Part shown: positions 36,670-43,533 of the stretch, piece by piece
Numbering within the stretch: position 1 is the first letter of the stretch
Layout of the letters: every line of letters begins with the position of its first letter
NCBI GenBank assembly: GCA_020403045.1
Contig: JADBYK010000031.1
Span: 62,001 to 126,000, forward strand
Source of the DNA: Cytophagales bacterium
Lineage (GTDB): Bacteria > Bacteroidota > Bacteroidia > Cytophagales > Cyclobacteriaceae
Length of the DNA stretch: 64,000 nucleotides
Direction of reading: 5' to 3'
The notes under the pieces: model-generated
The model's database searches: none
What the model was told of the DNA's origin: nothing
The model's input: only the letters and a program-made list of their open reading frames with translations
Program-made: the position numbers and the translations under genes

Positions 36670-37961
36670 AAACAACCAACTCCAAAATCACAAACTGGCT
36701 GCAGCATACGCATGGCATTTGGTTTACCATTTACGCTTCTCTGGCGGCCTTCTGCCTGTATACTTGTGTGTACGCTTTTCGTAAAACATTTGCTGCCGCT
36801 ACTTTTGAGGGGCTAGCTTTTCTTGGCATCAGCTACAAAGTTTGGCTGGTGACCTTTCAAGTAATCGGCTATGCACTCTCTAAGTTTATTGGGATCAAAA
36901 TTATTTCAGAGCTAAAAGCGCATTCTCGCGGCATTGGAATTCTACTGATGGTAGGCGTTGCCGGTACATCATGGTTGTTGTTTGCGCTCGTACCCGCACC
37001 ATTTAATATTGTGTTCCTTTTCTTTAACGGGCTACCACTAGGCATGGTGTGGGGCATGGTGTTCGGCTACTTAGAGGGGAGGCGAATGACCGAGGTGCTC
37101 GGTGCGTCTCTTTCAGTAAGTTTCATTTTTTCAGCAGGGCTGTGTCGATCTGTGGGCGCGTACCTGATGCGTGATTGGGGCACGTCCGAATATTGGATGC
37201 CTTTCGTAGCTAGTTGTTTGTTCATCGTCCCATTGGTTTTCTTTCTTTTTCTGCTCAACCAACTTCCCCCACCCTCTGCGTTGGATGAAGAATTGCGAAC
37301 AAAGCGACTTCCTATGAACAACGAAGAAAGAAAAAAATTTACGACCACTTTTTTGCCAGGCATCATCTTTTTTGTTCTAGCCTATGTGCTGCTAACTGCG
37401 TTCAGGGATTTCAGAGATAATTTCTCGGCAGAAATTTGGAAGTCACTAGGGCTCGGAAACGATCCGTCCATCTACACAAGAACGGAAGTTCCTATCTCCA
37501 TTGCCGTATTAATTTGTATGGGCAGCCTGATGCTTATCAAAAACAATAAACTGGCATTAATGATCAACCATGTCCTGATTGCATTCGGTCTGATTCTAAT
37601 TGGCGTTGCCAATTATTTTTTTGAACAGTCGCTGATCAGCCCACAACTTTGGATGATCTTAATAGGCCTCGGGCTATATCTTGGTTACATACCATTCAAT
37701 AGCATTTTCTTTGATAGACTATTGGCTGCTTTTAGATATACTGGCACCGTTGGCTTTATAATGTATGTGGCCGATTCTTTTGGTTACCTGGGCAGTGTGG
37801 GTGTTTTGTTCTTTAAAGAATTTGGCTACGCAAAACTCAGCTGGCTGAATTTCTTTATTTCGGGAGGGTATTTAGTATCCGTTATTGGCACCTTCTTGAT
37901 CGCTGGGTCGATGATCTATTTTCACTACAAGCACAAGAATTGGAAGTTAACTAACGGGTAG
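36666..37961 (+). CDS. MFS-type membrane transporter, DUF5690 family; candidate organophosphonate carrier
   Basis: A 431-residue protein with about 12 membrane spans. The start appears to be TTG at 36666, which overlaps the PHP stop (TTGA); the next ATG is far downstream. Positions match the organophosphate:phosphate antiporter GlpT: TM1 YAFRKTFA (Arg39; GlpT YLVRKNFA, Arg45), YALSKF (Lys73; GlpT YGFSKF, Lys80), and Arg247/Arg250 in TM7 TAFRDFRDNF (GlpT Arg269). The late block GFIMYVADSFGYLGSVGVLF also resembles GlpT. In GlpT these residues bind phosphate. The neighbours being phosphonate-type enzymes, import of a phosphonate is the best guess, though the function of the family is not established to my knowledge. 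Confidence 0.78.
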   Translation: MKTTNSKITNWLQHTHGIWFTIYASLAAFCLYTCVYAFRKTFAAATFEGLAFLGISYKVWLVTFQVIGYALSKFIGIKIISELKAHSRGIGILLMVGVAGTSWLLFALVPAPFNIVFLFFNGLPLGMVWGMVFGYLEGRRMTEVLGASLSVSFIFSAGLCRSVGAYLMRDWGTSEYWMPFVASCLFIVPLVFFLFLLNQLPPPSALDEELRTKRLPMNNEERKKFTTTFLPGIIFFVLAYVLLTAFRDFRDNFSAEIWKSLGLGNDPSIYTRTEVPISIAVLICMGSLMLIKNNKLALMINHVLIAFGLILIGVANYFFEQSLISPQLWMILIGLGLYLGYIPFNSIFFDRLLAAFRYTGTVGFIMYVADSFGYLGSVGVLFFKEFGYAKLSWLNFFISGGYLVSVIGTFLIAGSMIYFHYKHKNWKLTNG

Positions 37962-38532
37962 CAACAAGACGTTGTCTTCCACTTAGTTCATTACATTTTT
38001 TTACGACTGAAAAAATAGAACCTGCGTCATGAAGTCGCAGCTTATTCTGGCGAATAAAGTCTTCCAATATCTGCCCGTGCATCTGAACCAGAAAGGGAAA
38101 AACATCCGACTTGAATTTCTTAAGTTCAATTAGTTCACTTCTAAACCAGCAAAAGAAATCATAGTCGTGGCCCTCATCAGCCTCCTGCAATGCCACGTTT
38201 CTTTTTAATCGTCTTAAAATCAGTAGTTCACCATAAATCACAACTTCATAAAATCGATAGATTCCTTCGTGCCGTAATGACTTGAAGTGTCGATTAACAT
38301 TGCTTGCCAAATCAAAATAGCGAAAAGAACTAACGCGATGGGCAGGCATAACAATCCGCGTGGCCGTATCTAAATCAGATCTAATTATTACAGCATCGAA
38401 AGTTGTCTCGACCGCAAAATGTGAAGGAATAACTTCATAGTGATTGTCTACAATAACCCCGTGATGCATATTGGGTTGTGCTGATATCAACCCGGAAACG
38501 GCCAGAAATATGCTGGAAAGAAGGATTTTCAC
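37951..38532 (-). CDS. Exported protein of unknown function
   Basis: A 193-residue protein with signal peptide MKILLSSIFLAVSGLISAQ. No family is recognised. The middle is beta-rich (AVETTFDAVIIRSDL, IYRFYEVVIYGELLILRRLK) and the C-terminal part is helical (RSELIELKKFKSDVFPFLVQ). The start is a GTG at 38532, immediately next to a 26-base palindrome. It lies 44 bases after the phosphonatase-like gene on the same strand and overlaps the transporter gene tail-to-tail by 11 bases, so it probably belongs to the phosphonate locus. Confidence 0.6.
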   Translation of the reverse strand: MKILLSSIFLAVSGLISAQPNMHHGVIVDNHYEVIPSHFAVETTFDAVIIRSDLDTATRIVMPAHRVSSFRYFDLASNVNRHFKSLRHEGIYRFYEVVIYGELLILRRLKRNVALQEADEGHDYDFFCWFRSELIELKKFKSDVFPFLVQMHGQILEDFIRQNKLRLHDAGSIFSVVKKCNELSGRQRLVATR

Positions 38533-38558
38533 TTCATGTTAAGTAATATTAACATGAA
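38533..38558. promoter_or_regulatory. 26-base perfect dyad abutting a GTG start
   Basis: The arms TTCATGTTAA and TTAACATGAA around GTAATA touch the GTG start codon of the 193-residue exported protein. There is no T-run after it on the minus strand, so it does not look like a terminator of the upstream phosphonatase-like gene. It could be an operator or an RNA hairpin covering the ribosome entry site. Confidence 0.6.
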
Positions 38559-38576
38559 ATTAACAATTTAATAATA

Positions 38577-39269
38577 TTAAACTATACTTGCGCGCGAATT
38601 AATTATGCCTAGCACTTCAGGAATTTGGCTGATTAAATGAGTGTGTGGAACGGTCGACAATTGCTCTTTGGTAAATGCTCCTGTTGTAATTCCGATTACT
38701 AGCCCACAGCCTGCAGCATTGCCTTCGGCCAAATCAGACACCGTGTCCCCCACCTTTGCAACTCTCTTTACATCACTCACTCCAGATAGTTCCATCGCTC
38801 TGAAAATCAAATCAGGATGCGGTCGCCCATGTGCCACTTCATCACTTGTTACACTGCCATCGATCAGTTTATTCTTCTCCCAGGCCATTCTCTGTAGTAG
38901 CGCATCAACAATAGGTCGATCAAAACCAGTATCGACAAATACTTTTATACCGGCAGCTTTCAATAAATGAAACGTTTCGGAAACCCCTTCATTCTCCGCG
39001 ACTGTCTGGTCGTTCTCGTAAAACAAAATCATGTCTTCTACAAAATCGGCATGTATGGATCGAATCAAATCATCTGAAATAGTGCTACAATTTACTGACT
39101 CTAACAGCTGTCGAATGGCAACCGGCTTGGGAATACCCATCACCTGACTGGCTTGCGCAATGGAGATTTCTAATCCGACCTTGGAAAAGGAATTTTTAAG
39201 TGTACGCTGTACATCAAAATTTTCTTTCACTGTAGTGCCCGCTAAATCAAATACGATTAAGTCAATCAT
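38577..39269 (-). CDS. Phosphonatase-like HAD hydrolase (TIGR03351/PhnX-like)
   Basis: A 230-residue HAD enzyme of the phosphonatase group. Motif I is IVFDLAGTTV: the nucleophile Asp8 is followed by Ala10, where most HAD phosphatases have a second Asp; this Asp-x-Ala pattern is the hallmark of phosphonoacetaldehyde hydrolase PhnX (DWAGT). The cap shows VMGIPKP with Lys48 at the place that lines up with the PhnX Schiff-base Lys (PMGLLKI). Motif II is FVDTGFD, and the motif III/IV region is KVGDTVSDLAEGNAAGCG. Expected action: hydrolysis of a C-P bond in an aldehyde-type phosphonate. It is divergent from the PhnZ-like gene. Confidence 0.85.
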   Translation of the reverse strand: MIDLIVFDLAGTTVKENFDVQRTLKNSFSKVGLEISIAQASQVMGIPKPVAIRQLLESVNCSTISDDLIRSIHADFVEDMILFYENDQTVAENEGVSETFHLLKAAGIKVFVDTGFDRPIVDALLQRMAWEKNKLIDGSVTSDEVAHGRPHPDLIFRAMELSGVSDVKRVAKVGDTVSDLAEGNAAGCGLVIGITTGAFTKEQLSTVPHTHLISQIPEVLGIINSRASIV

Positions 39270-39409
39270 AGCTTTTCAATTTTAAAACAAAGAATGGGAG
39301 AATGTTCGTCATATCCTCTGGTCATTGTCTTAATTAACTATTTAGTAATGTCATCTCAGATCCGCTTAGAAGTTATCTTGAGTACCTTCGAACTTATAAA
39401 GATAAGAAC

Positions 39410-39919
39410 ATGAAAAGTGAAGCCATTGTAAAAGAGATATTCGAACTGTATGAGAGATACGGAAACGAAGACTACATTGGTGAACCTGTTTCACAAATTG
39501 AACACATGTCTCAGGCGGCAGCGTTAGCGATGAAGGAGGGATACGATGACGAAGTTATTTTGGCAGCATTTTTTCATGATATCGGCCACATCTGTGTCAG
39601 TCGAAATAAAGAGAATGATATGGACGGATTTGGAACAAAAAGCCATGAAAAAATAGGGGCTGATTTTTTGCGCGAGAAAGGGTTTTCTGAACGTATTGCC
39701 AAATTGGTTGAAAATCACGTACAGGCAAAAAGATATTTAACCTTTAAGCAACCCGACTATTTCTTGAATCTTTCAGAAGCCAGTAAGAAAACGCTAGAGC
39801 TACAGGGAGGCGTAATGAGCGAGAGTGAGGCAATCACATTCGAAAAAGATCCACTCTTCGATACTAGCATAAAAATGAGATACTGGGATGAGCAAGCGAA
39901 AGAGTTAAATCCCCGCTAG
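39410..39919 (+). CDS. PhnZ-like HD-domain diiron oxygenase
   Basis: A 169-residue HD-domain protein with the full set of positions known from PhnZ, which oxidatively cleaves (R)-2-amino-1-hydroxyethylphosphonate to glycine and phosphate using a mixed-valent diiron centre. The iron ligands map to His32 (SQIEHMSQA), His56-Asp57 (AFFHDIGH), His79 (TKSHEKIG), His103 (VENHVQAK) and Asp160 (MRYWDEQ). The Tyr22 and Glu25 of EDYIGEPVSQIEH match the Tyr/Glu pair that gates the PhnZ site. This places it with phosphonate HD oxygenases rather than with nucleotide-hydrolysing HD proteins. A PhnY-type hydroxylase is not in the window. It is convergent with a Kelch gene across a terminator. Confidence 0.87.
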   Translation: MKSEAIVKEIFELYERYGNEDYIGEPVSQIEHMSQAAALAMKEGYDDEVILAAFFHDIGHICVSRNKENDMDGFGTKSHEKIGADFLREKGFSERIAKLVENHVQAKRYLTFKQPDYFLNLSEASKKTLELQGGVMSESEAITFEKDPLFDTSIKMRYWDEQAKELNPR

Positions 39920-39935
39920 TCGACCTGGAAAAAAT

Positions 39936-39967
39936 AAAAGCCAGAGCACTTCATGCACTGGCTTTTT
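39936..39967. terminator. Bidirectional terminator between PhnZ-like and Kelch genes
   Basis: The stem AAAAGCCAG / CTGGCTTTT with an A-A mismatch and an inner GC pair, loop ACTTCAT, carries T-runs on both strands and lies between convergent stop codons. Confidence 0.8.
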
Positions 39968-39986
39968 CAACAAACTATTATTAGAA

Positions 39987-41066
39987 CTATTTAATTGGAA
40001 CTCCATTAGGATCAAACTTCACAGTGTCATCCAATCTGAAATTACCGTTTCTGCCTGTAGTGACATACCCAAAATTTCCAATGCCGAAGCCAACCGCTCC
40101 ATCTCTCGCTACACCTCCAAACGCATTGTTAATCGAATAATATTGTACCCAGCGATCTGTGGTCGAATTATATTGCCATACATCGGACAATACAGATCCA
40201 CCTGAGGTTTGTACTCCACCTACAAGATATCCAAATCCTTCGATTGTAAATGTAGAAGCCGATTCTCTAGTGGTAGGTTGATCAATTTTATTTCCCTCTT
40301 CATCTCGTTGATTGAGTGGAAGTTTTTGTGTCCATGTGTCAGTGGAGGGATCATATTGTTCCACATTGCGGACGGTGAGTTGTGTACCGCCTAAAACGTA
40401 TGCGAAATTGCCAATTGTCATAACCGAGGCGTTCACTCTCTTGAAGGCCACGCTTGTTCGTTGCGCCCAAGTATCGGTAGTAGGAATGTACTCCCAAAGG
40501 TCGTTGGTACTAGTTGAACTGCTTGTACTTCCGGCACCAACGAATCCTCGATTATTCACCGCGAATGCAATACATCCGAATCTACCCGTTTCTGTTAACG
40601 GATCTCCAAAGTCTTTCACTTGCCGCCAGGTTCCTACCCCACTATTTCCCGCAGGATCAAATTCCCAAAAGTCTTTCAGCCTATTGCTGGTTGCGCCAAT
40701 ACCGGTACCAACATACCCTTTTCCTGAAATAACAAAGGCTACAGCGGCACTTCTGGCCGCCCCCGGAAAATCTGCTTTCTTAACCCAACCATTTTTGATT
40801 GGATCAAATTGCCACCAATCTTTCAGGCGCCTGCCTTCTTCATCAAGACCGCCTCCTACATAGGCCTTTCCGTCAATCACCAAAGAAGAAGCCCCGCTCC
40901 TTCCTGTGCCGCTAAAACTTGCAACCTGCGACCAGTTCCCTGGTTTCGCAACCGTTGGTGTAGAGGAGGAATCACCACACGAGGAAAGAGTTAGTGCAAC
41001 AAAGCTCACCGAACTTATCGCCAAAAAATAAAATAGTTGCTTCACACTGCTATTAGTTTTGTACAT
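39987..41066 (-). CDS. Kelch-repeat lipoprotein
   Basis: A 359-residue lipoprotein (lipobox TLSSC, Cys30) made almost only of Kelch repeats forming a six- to seven-bladed propeller: GRSGASSLVIDGKAYVGGGL, WWQFDPIKNGWVKKADFPGA, GRFGCIAFAVNNRGFVGAG, VNASVMTIGNFAYVLGGT and others. It has no catalytic domain, and its role is probably binding at the cell surface. It overlaps the end of the DUF4270 gene by 14 bases, so the two are translated from one message. Confidence 0.88.
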   Translation of the reverse strand: MYKTNSSVKQLFYFLAISSVSFVALTLSSCGDSSSTPTVAKPGNWSQVASFSGTGRSGASSLVIDGKAYVGGGLDEEGRRLKDWWQFDPIKNGWVKKADFPGAARSAAVAFVISGKGYVGTGIGATSNRLKDFWEFDPAGNSGVGTWRQVKDFGDPLTETGRFGCIAFAVNNRGFVGAGSTSSSTSTNDLWEYIPTTDTWAQRTSVAFKRVNASVMTIGNFAYVLGGTQLTVRNVEQYDPSTDTWTQKLPLNQRDEEGNKIDQPTTRESASTFTIEGFGYLVGGVQTSGGSVLSDVWQYNSTTDRWVQYYSINNAFGGVARDGAVGFGIGNFGYVTTGRNGNFRLDDTVKFDPNGVPIK

Positions 41067-42483
41067 ACGAATATTGAATTTTTAACTTGATTTTATGTTG
41101 CAAATTACGTTGATTACCTAAAACAACTCGGCTTACCTCCGCATAGAACGCTGGTGGAGCTACGGCAATCACCAATGGAGTGACAGTATTTAAGGTTGTG
41201 GCCAACTCGTTGCCCAAAAAATTGACCAGCGGAAATGTATAGGTCGTATTTAATCCATAGTCTAAATCATACGAAATCGCAGCTGATAAAAACCCAGATC
41301 GGTCTATTGCCGGGGCACGGTTTAATACAACGTTGGATTTATCAGTAACATACAATGCTAGTGTACTAGGCGCCAAATTAACTGAAGAATAAGAGTTTTG
41401 GACAGGCCGTACCTCCAGCGCTGCATCGACTAGGACAAGGTTTCTACCGGAAAAAAAATTCTTTAGCGTTGGAAACTCAACTTTCGTGGCCAAGCCAACT
41501 CCTGATTGAACAAAGGTAGTGTTACCAGTAAGAGTCGATGAAATGGCGGTGCGACCGACAAGTCCTGAAATCGATGTCGCGCTGCGGTCACTTTGTATAT
41601 TATTATACTGAGCTGACGGATTTATTACCGAAAAGTCAAAAAACTTTTGTTCTTCCAATCCTTGTAGTTGTAGTTGCTTATAATAAAGCCTGATCTTAAC
41701 ACGATCTAGCCGAAAACCCACAATGCTTCCACTAATCCCAGCATCTGTATTTAAGTGAAGGCCATTAAAAAATTCGGTATTAAACAGTGAAGATTTAACA
41801 GACTTAAAATAGGAAGTAGAAGTGCCAGCTATTACATCGGCCTTTGCCAGGTCGAACCAATTTTGTCCAAATGCTAGAGGTAGTTTAACAAAGAGCGATC
41901 CGCTCTTAGGCGAAAACTTCACGCTAGCGGTTGTGATCGGTACCGGATTGAAACTAGACTGGCTTGTGTTGTAAATCGCAGATTGAGTAGCCGCCACGAA
42001 GAATGAAATATTATCGTCCGGCCGAAAAGTTGGTGAAGTTCTTAGCCTTGGGATGCTCGTCATCTGGTGTATCTGAATCGTTTGAGACTGAGTAGTGTCC
42101 CCATAAAAATATCCAGAGTAAGGAAGAATCAAGCCAATCGAGTCAAATGTGCTAGTTACGTCTGGCTCAAAAGATCCGGAATAACCTAATTGAAAATAGG
42201 TTGAGGCGGAAACTTTGCCCAAATAAGCATCTTGATAACGTCCCAACAAAATCTGACCAGTACCGGAACTAGGAAGTGAATCAACTAAAATGGTTGAGGT
42301 TACTACTGAAAAGGTATCTACGTAAACAGTTCTCAATGTGCTTTTCCCAAAGTTTTGGTCTGCCTTTAAAATCCCTGGGTCCTCACAGCTGATTAAGAAC
42401 AACACAAAGATGACAATAGCGTAACCGAGAAACGGTTGACCCACTAAAATAGCCTTGCTTGCACGTTTACTAACCACCTTCAC
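41053..42483 (-). CDS. DUF4270-family lipoprotein
   Basis: A 476-residue lipoprotein (FVLFLISCED, Cys at about residue 33). The segment TVYVDTFSVVTSTILVDSLP followed by LLGRYQDAYLGKVSASTYFQ is the recognisable start of the DUF4270 family of Bacteroidota, whose function is unknown. The rest is beta-rich. The start is a GTG at 42483. It is followed by, and overlaps, the Kelch gene, and lies 85 bases after tRNA-Arg on the same strand. Confidence 0.82.
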   Translation of the reverse strand: MKVVSKRASKAILVGQPFLGYAIVIFVLFLISCEDPGILKADQNFGKSTLRTVYVDTFSVVTSTILVDSLPSSGTGQILLGRYQDAYLGKVSASTYFQLGYSGSFEPDVTSTFDSIGLILPYSGYFYGDTTQSQTIQIHQMTSIPRLRTSPTFRPDDNISFFVAATQSAIYNTSQSSFNPVPITTASVKFSPKSGSLFVKLPLAFGQNWFDLAKADVIAGTSTSYFKSVKSSLFNTEFFNGLHLNTDAGISGSIVGFRLDRVKIRLYYKQLQLQGLEEQKFFDFSVINPSAQYNNIQSDRSATSISGLVGRTAISSTLTGNTTFVQSGVGLATKVEFPTLKNFFSGRNLVLVDAALEVRPVQNSYSSVNLAPSTLALYVTDKSNVVLNRAPAIDRSGFLSAAISYDLDYGLNTTYTFPLVNFLGNELATTLNTVTPLVIAVAPPAFYAEVSRVVLGNQRNLQHKIKLKIQYSYVQN

Positions 42484-42568
42484 TAAGACTATTTGATTAA
42501 CCGGAAAGTTTTACAATTCTAAACTAATAAACAGCGGAACAATCAAAATATTGCACCGCGATGTAAAG

Positions 42569-42642
42569 TGGGCTTGGAGGGATTCAAACCCCCAACCTTC
42601 TGATCCGTAGTCAGATGCTCTATTCAGTTAAGCTACAGGCCC
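42569..42642 (-). tRNA. tRNA-Arg (anticodon ACG)
   Basis: A 74-base cloverleaf on the minus strand. The acceptor arms are GGGCCTG and CAAGCCC with discriminator A; the fifth pair is a C-A mismatch. The anticodon stem TCTGA/TCAGA carries loop CTACGGA with anticodon ACG, and the T arm is GGGGG-TTTGAAT-CCCTC. CCA is not encoded. Confidence 0.95.
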
Positions 42643-42700
42643 ATGTTTCAACATACAACTAAAAGAGTGCCTTCTGCATCTTCTATTCGCAATCGGTCGG

Positions 42701-42731
42701 CAAATTTAAGAGAATTAATCCTTTGAACAAA
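42701..42731 (-). promoter_or_regulatory. Promoter directed at tRNA-Arg
   Basis: On the minus strand TTTG (42731-42728), a 19-base spacer and TAAATTTG (42708-42701) fit the consensus exactly. The -7 box ends 58 bases before the tRNA, leaving a leader of about 50 bases to be removed. Confidence 0.7.
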
Positions 42732-42740
42732 TCTTTGATG

Positions 42741-42771
42741 TTGGCCACTGAGCACTAAAAATGTATTTTTG
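42741..42771 (+). promoter_or_regulatory. Promoter of the outer-membrane protein gene
   Basis: A TTGG-type -33 box at 42741-42744, a 19-base spacer and TATTTTTG at 42764-42771. It ends 24 bases before the ATG at 42796 and so supports that start. It is back-to-back with the tRNA-Arg promoter, 9 bases apart. Confidence 0.6.
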
Positions 42772-42795
42772 CCGTTTCAATTTTCAAAAAAAGCT

Positions 42796-43518
42796 ATGTT
42801 TCGCCATCTTTTTCTCCTGATACTCCTCGTGACTTCCTTCCAATTATCCATAGCTCAGGAAAAAGTGCAAAAAGCAAGAAGGCCCGATCTACCAGGTTCA
42901 TTTATTGTAGAGTTTGGTTTTAACCGGGCACTGGGAAGTACACCTTCCAGATTCGAACAAGGTTTCTGGGGGTCTCGTACGCTCAACCTTTATTATCAAT
43001 ATCCGATACGACTTCTGAATTCAAAATTCAGTTACAATCCTGCTTTTGGTCTATCATTGGAGCGTTATAAACTAACGAACAACTACAGCTTGACAAGAAC
43101 ACCGGAAGCAGATGGAACGTATGCGCTTCGGCCTGCTAGCGACTTGGGCATGCCCAATGCTGATAAAAGTATGCTGATCATGAACTATGTTGATTTTATG
43201 CCAGCTGAACTACGATTTGATACTAATCCAGATGACAAGAATCGAAGTTTTCATATGTCAGCCGGTGTGCGGGTAGGTTTTTTATTCGAGAGTCACACCA
43301 AAGTGAATTATACAGATGGTGGGGAAGATATCACGCTGAAATCAAAACAGAATTTCGGACTTAGTTCTTTCCGCTATGGCTTTTACGGAAAATTGGGAGT
43401 TGGGTCATTTAATATCTTTGGCTACTATAATGCAACTCCTGTGTTCAAAGAAAATAAGGGGCCAGATCTTACTAGCATGAATACGCTGACTTTCGGAATA
43501 TCGCTTAGCGGATTTTAG
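42796..43518 (+). CDS. Outer-membrane beta-barrel protein, unknown role
   Basis: A 240-residue protein with signal peptide MFRHLFLLILLVTSFQLSIA and alternating aromatic/hydrophobic strands (NLYYQYPIRLLNSKFSYNPA, FGLSLERYKLTNNYSL, SSFRYGFYGKLGVGSFNIFG) ending TLTFGISLSGF, as expected for a porin-like barrel with a C-terminal Phe. The family is not recognised beyond that. The ATG at 42796 fits both the promoter and the signal peptide; an upstream TTG frame start at 42769 would lie inside the promoter. Confidence 0.75.
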   Translation: MFRHLFLLILLVTSFQLSIAQEKVQKARRPDLPGSFIVEFGFNRALGSTPSRFEQGFWGSRTLNLYYQYPIRLLNSKFSYNPAFGLSLERYKLTNNYSLTRTPEADGTYALRPASDLGMPNADKSMLIMNYVDFMPAELRFDTNPDDKNRSFHMSAGVRVGFLFESHTKVNYTDGGEDITLKSKQNFGLSSFRYGFYGKLGVGSFNIFGYYNATPVFKENKGPDLTSMNTLTFGISLSGF

Positions 43519-43533
43519 AATCTCAGCTCTTAT

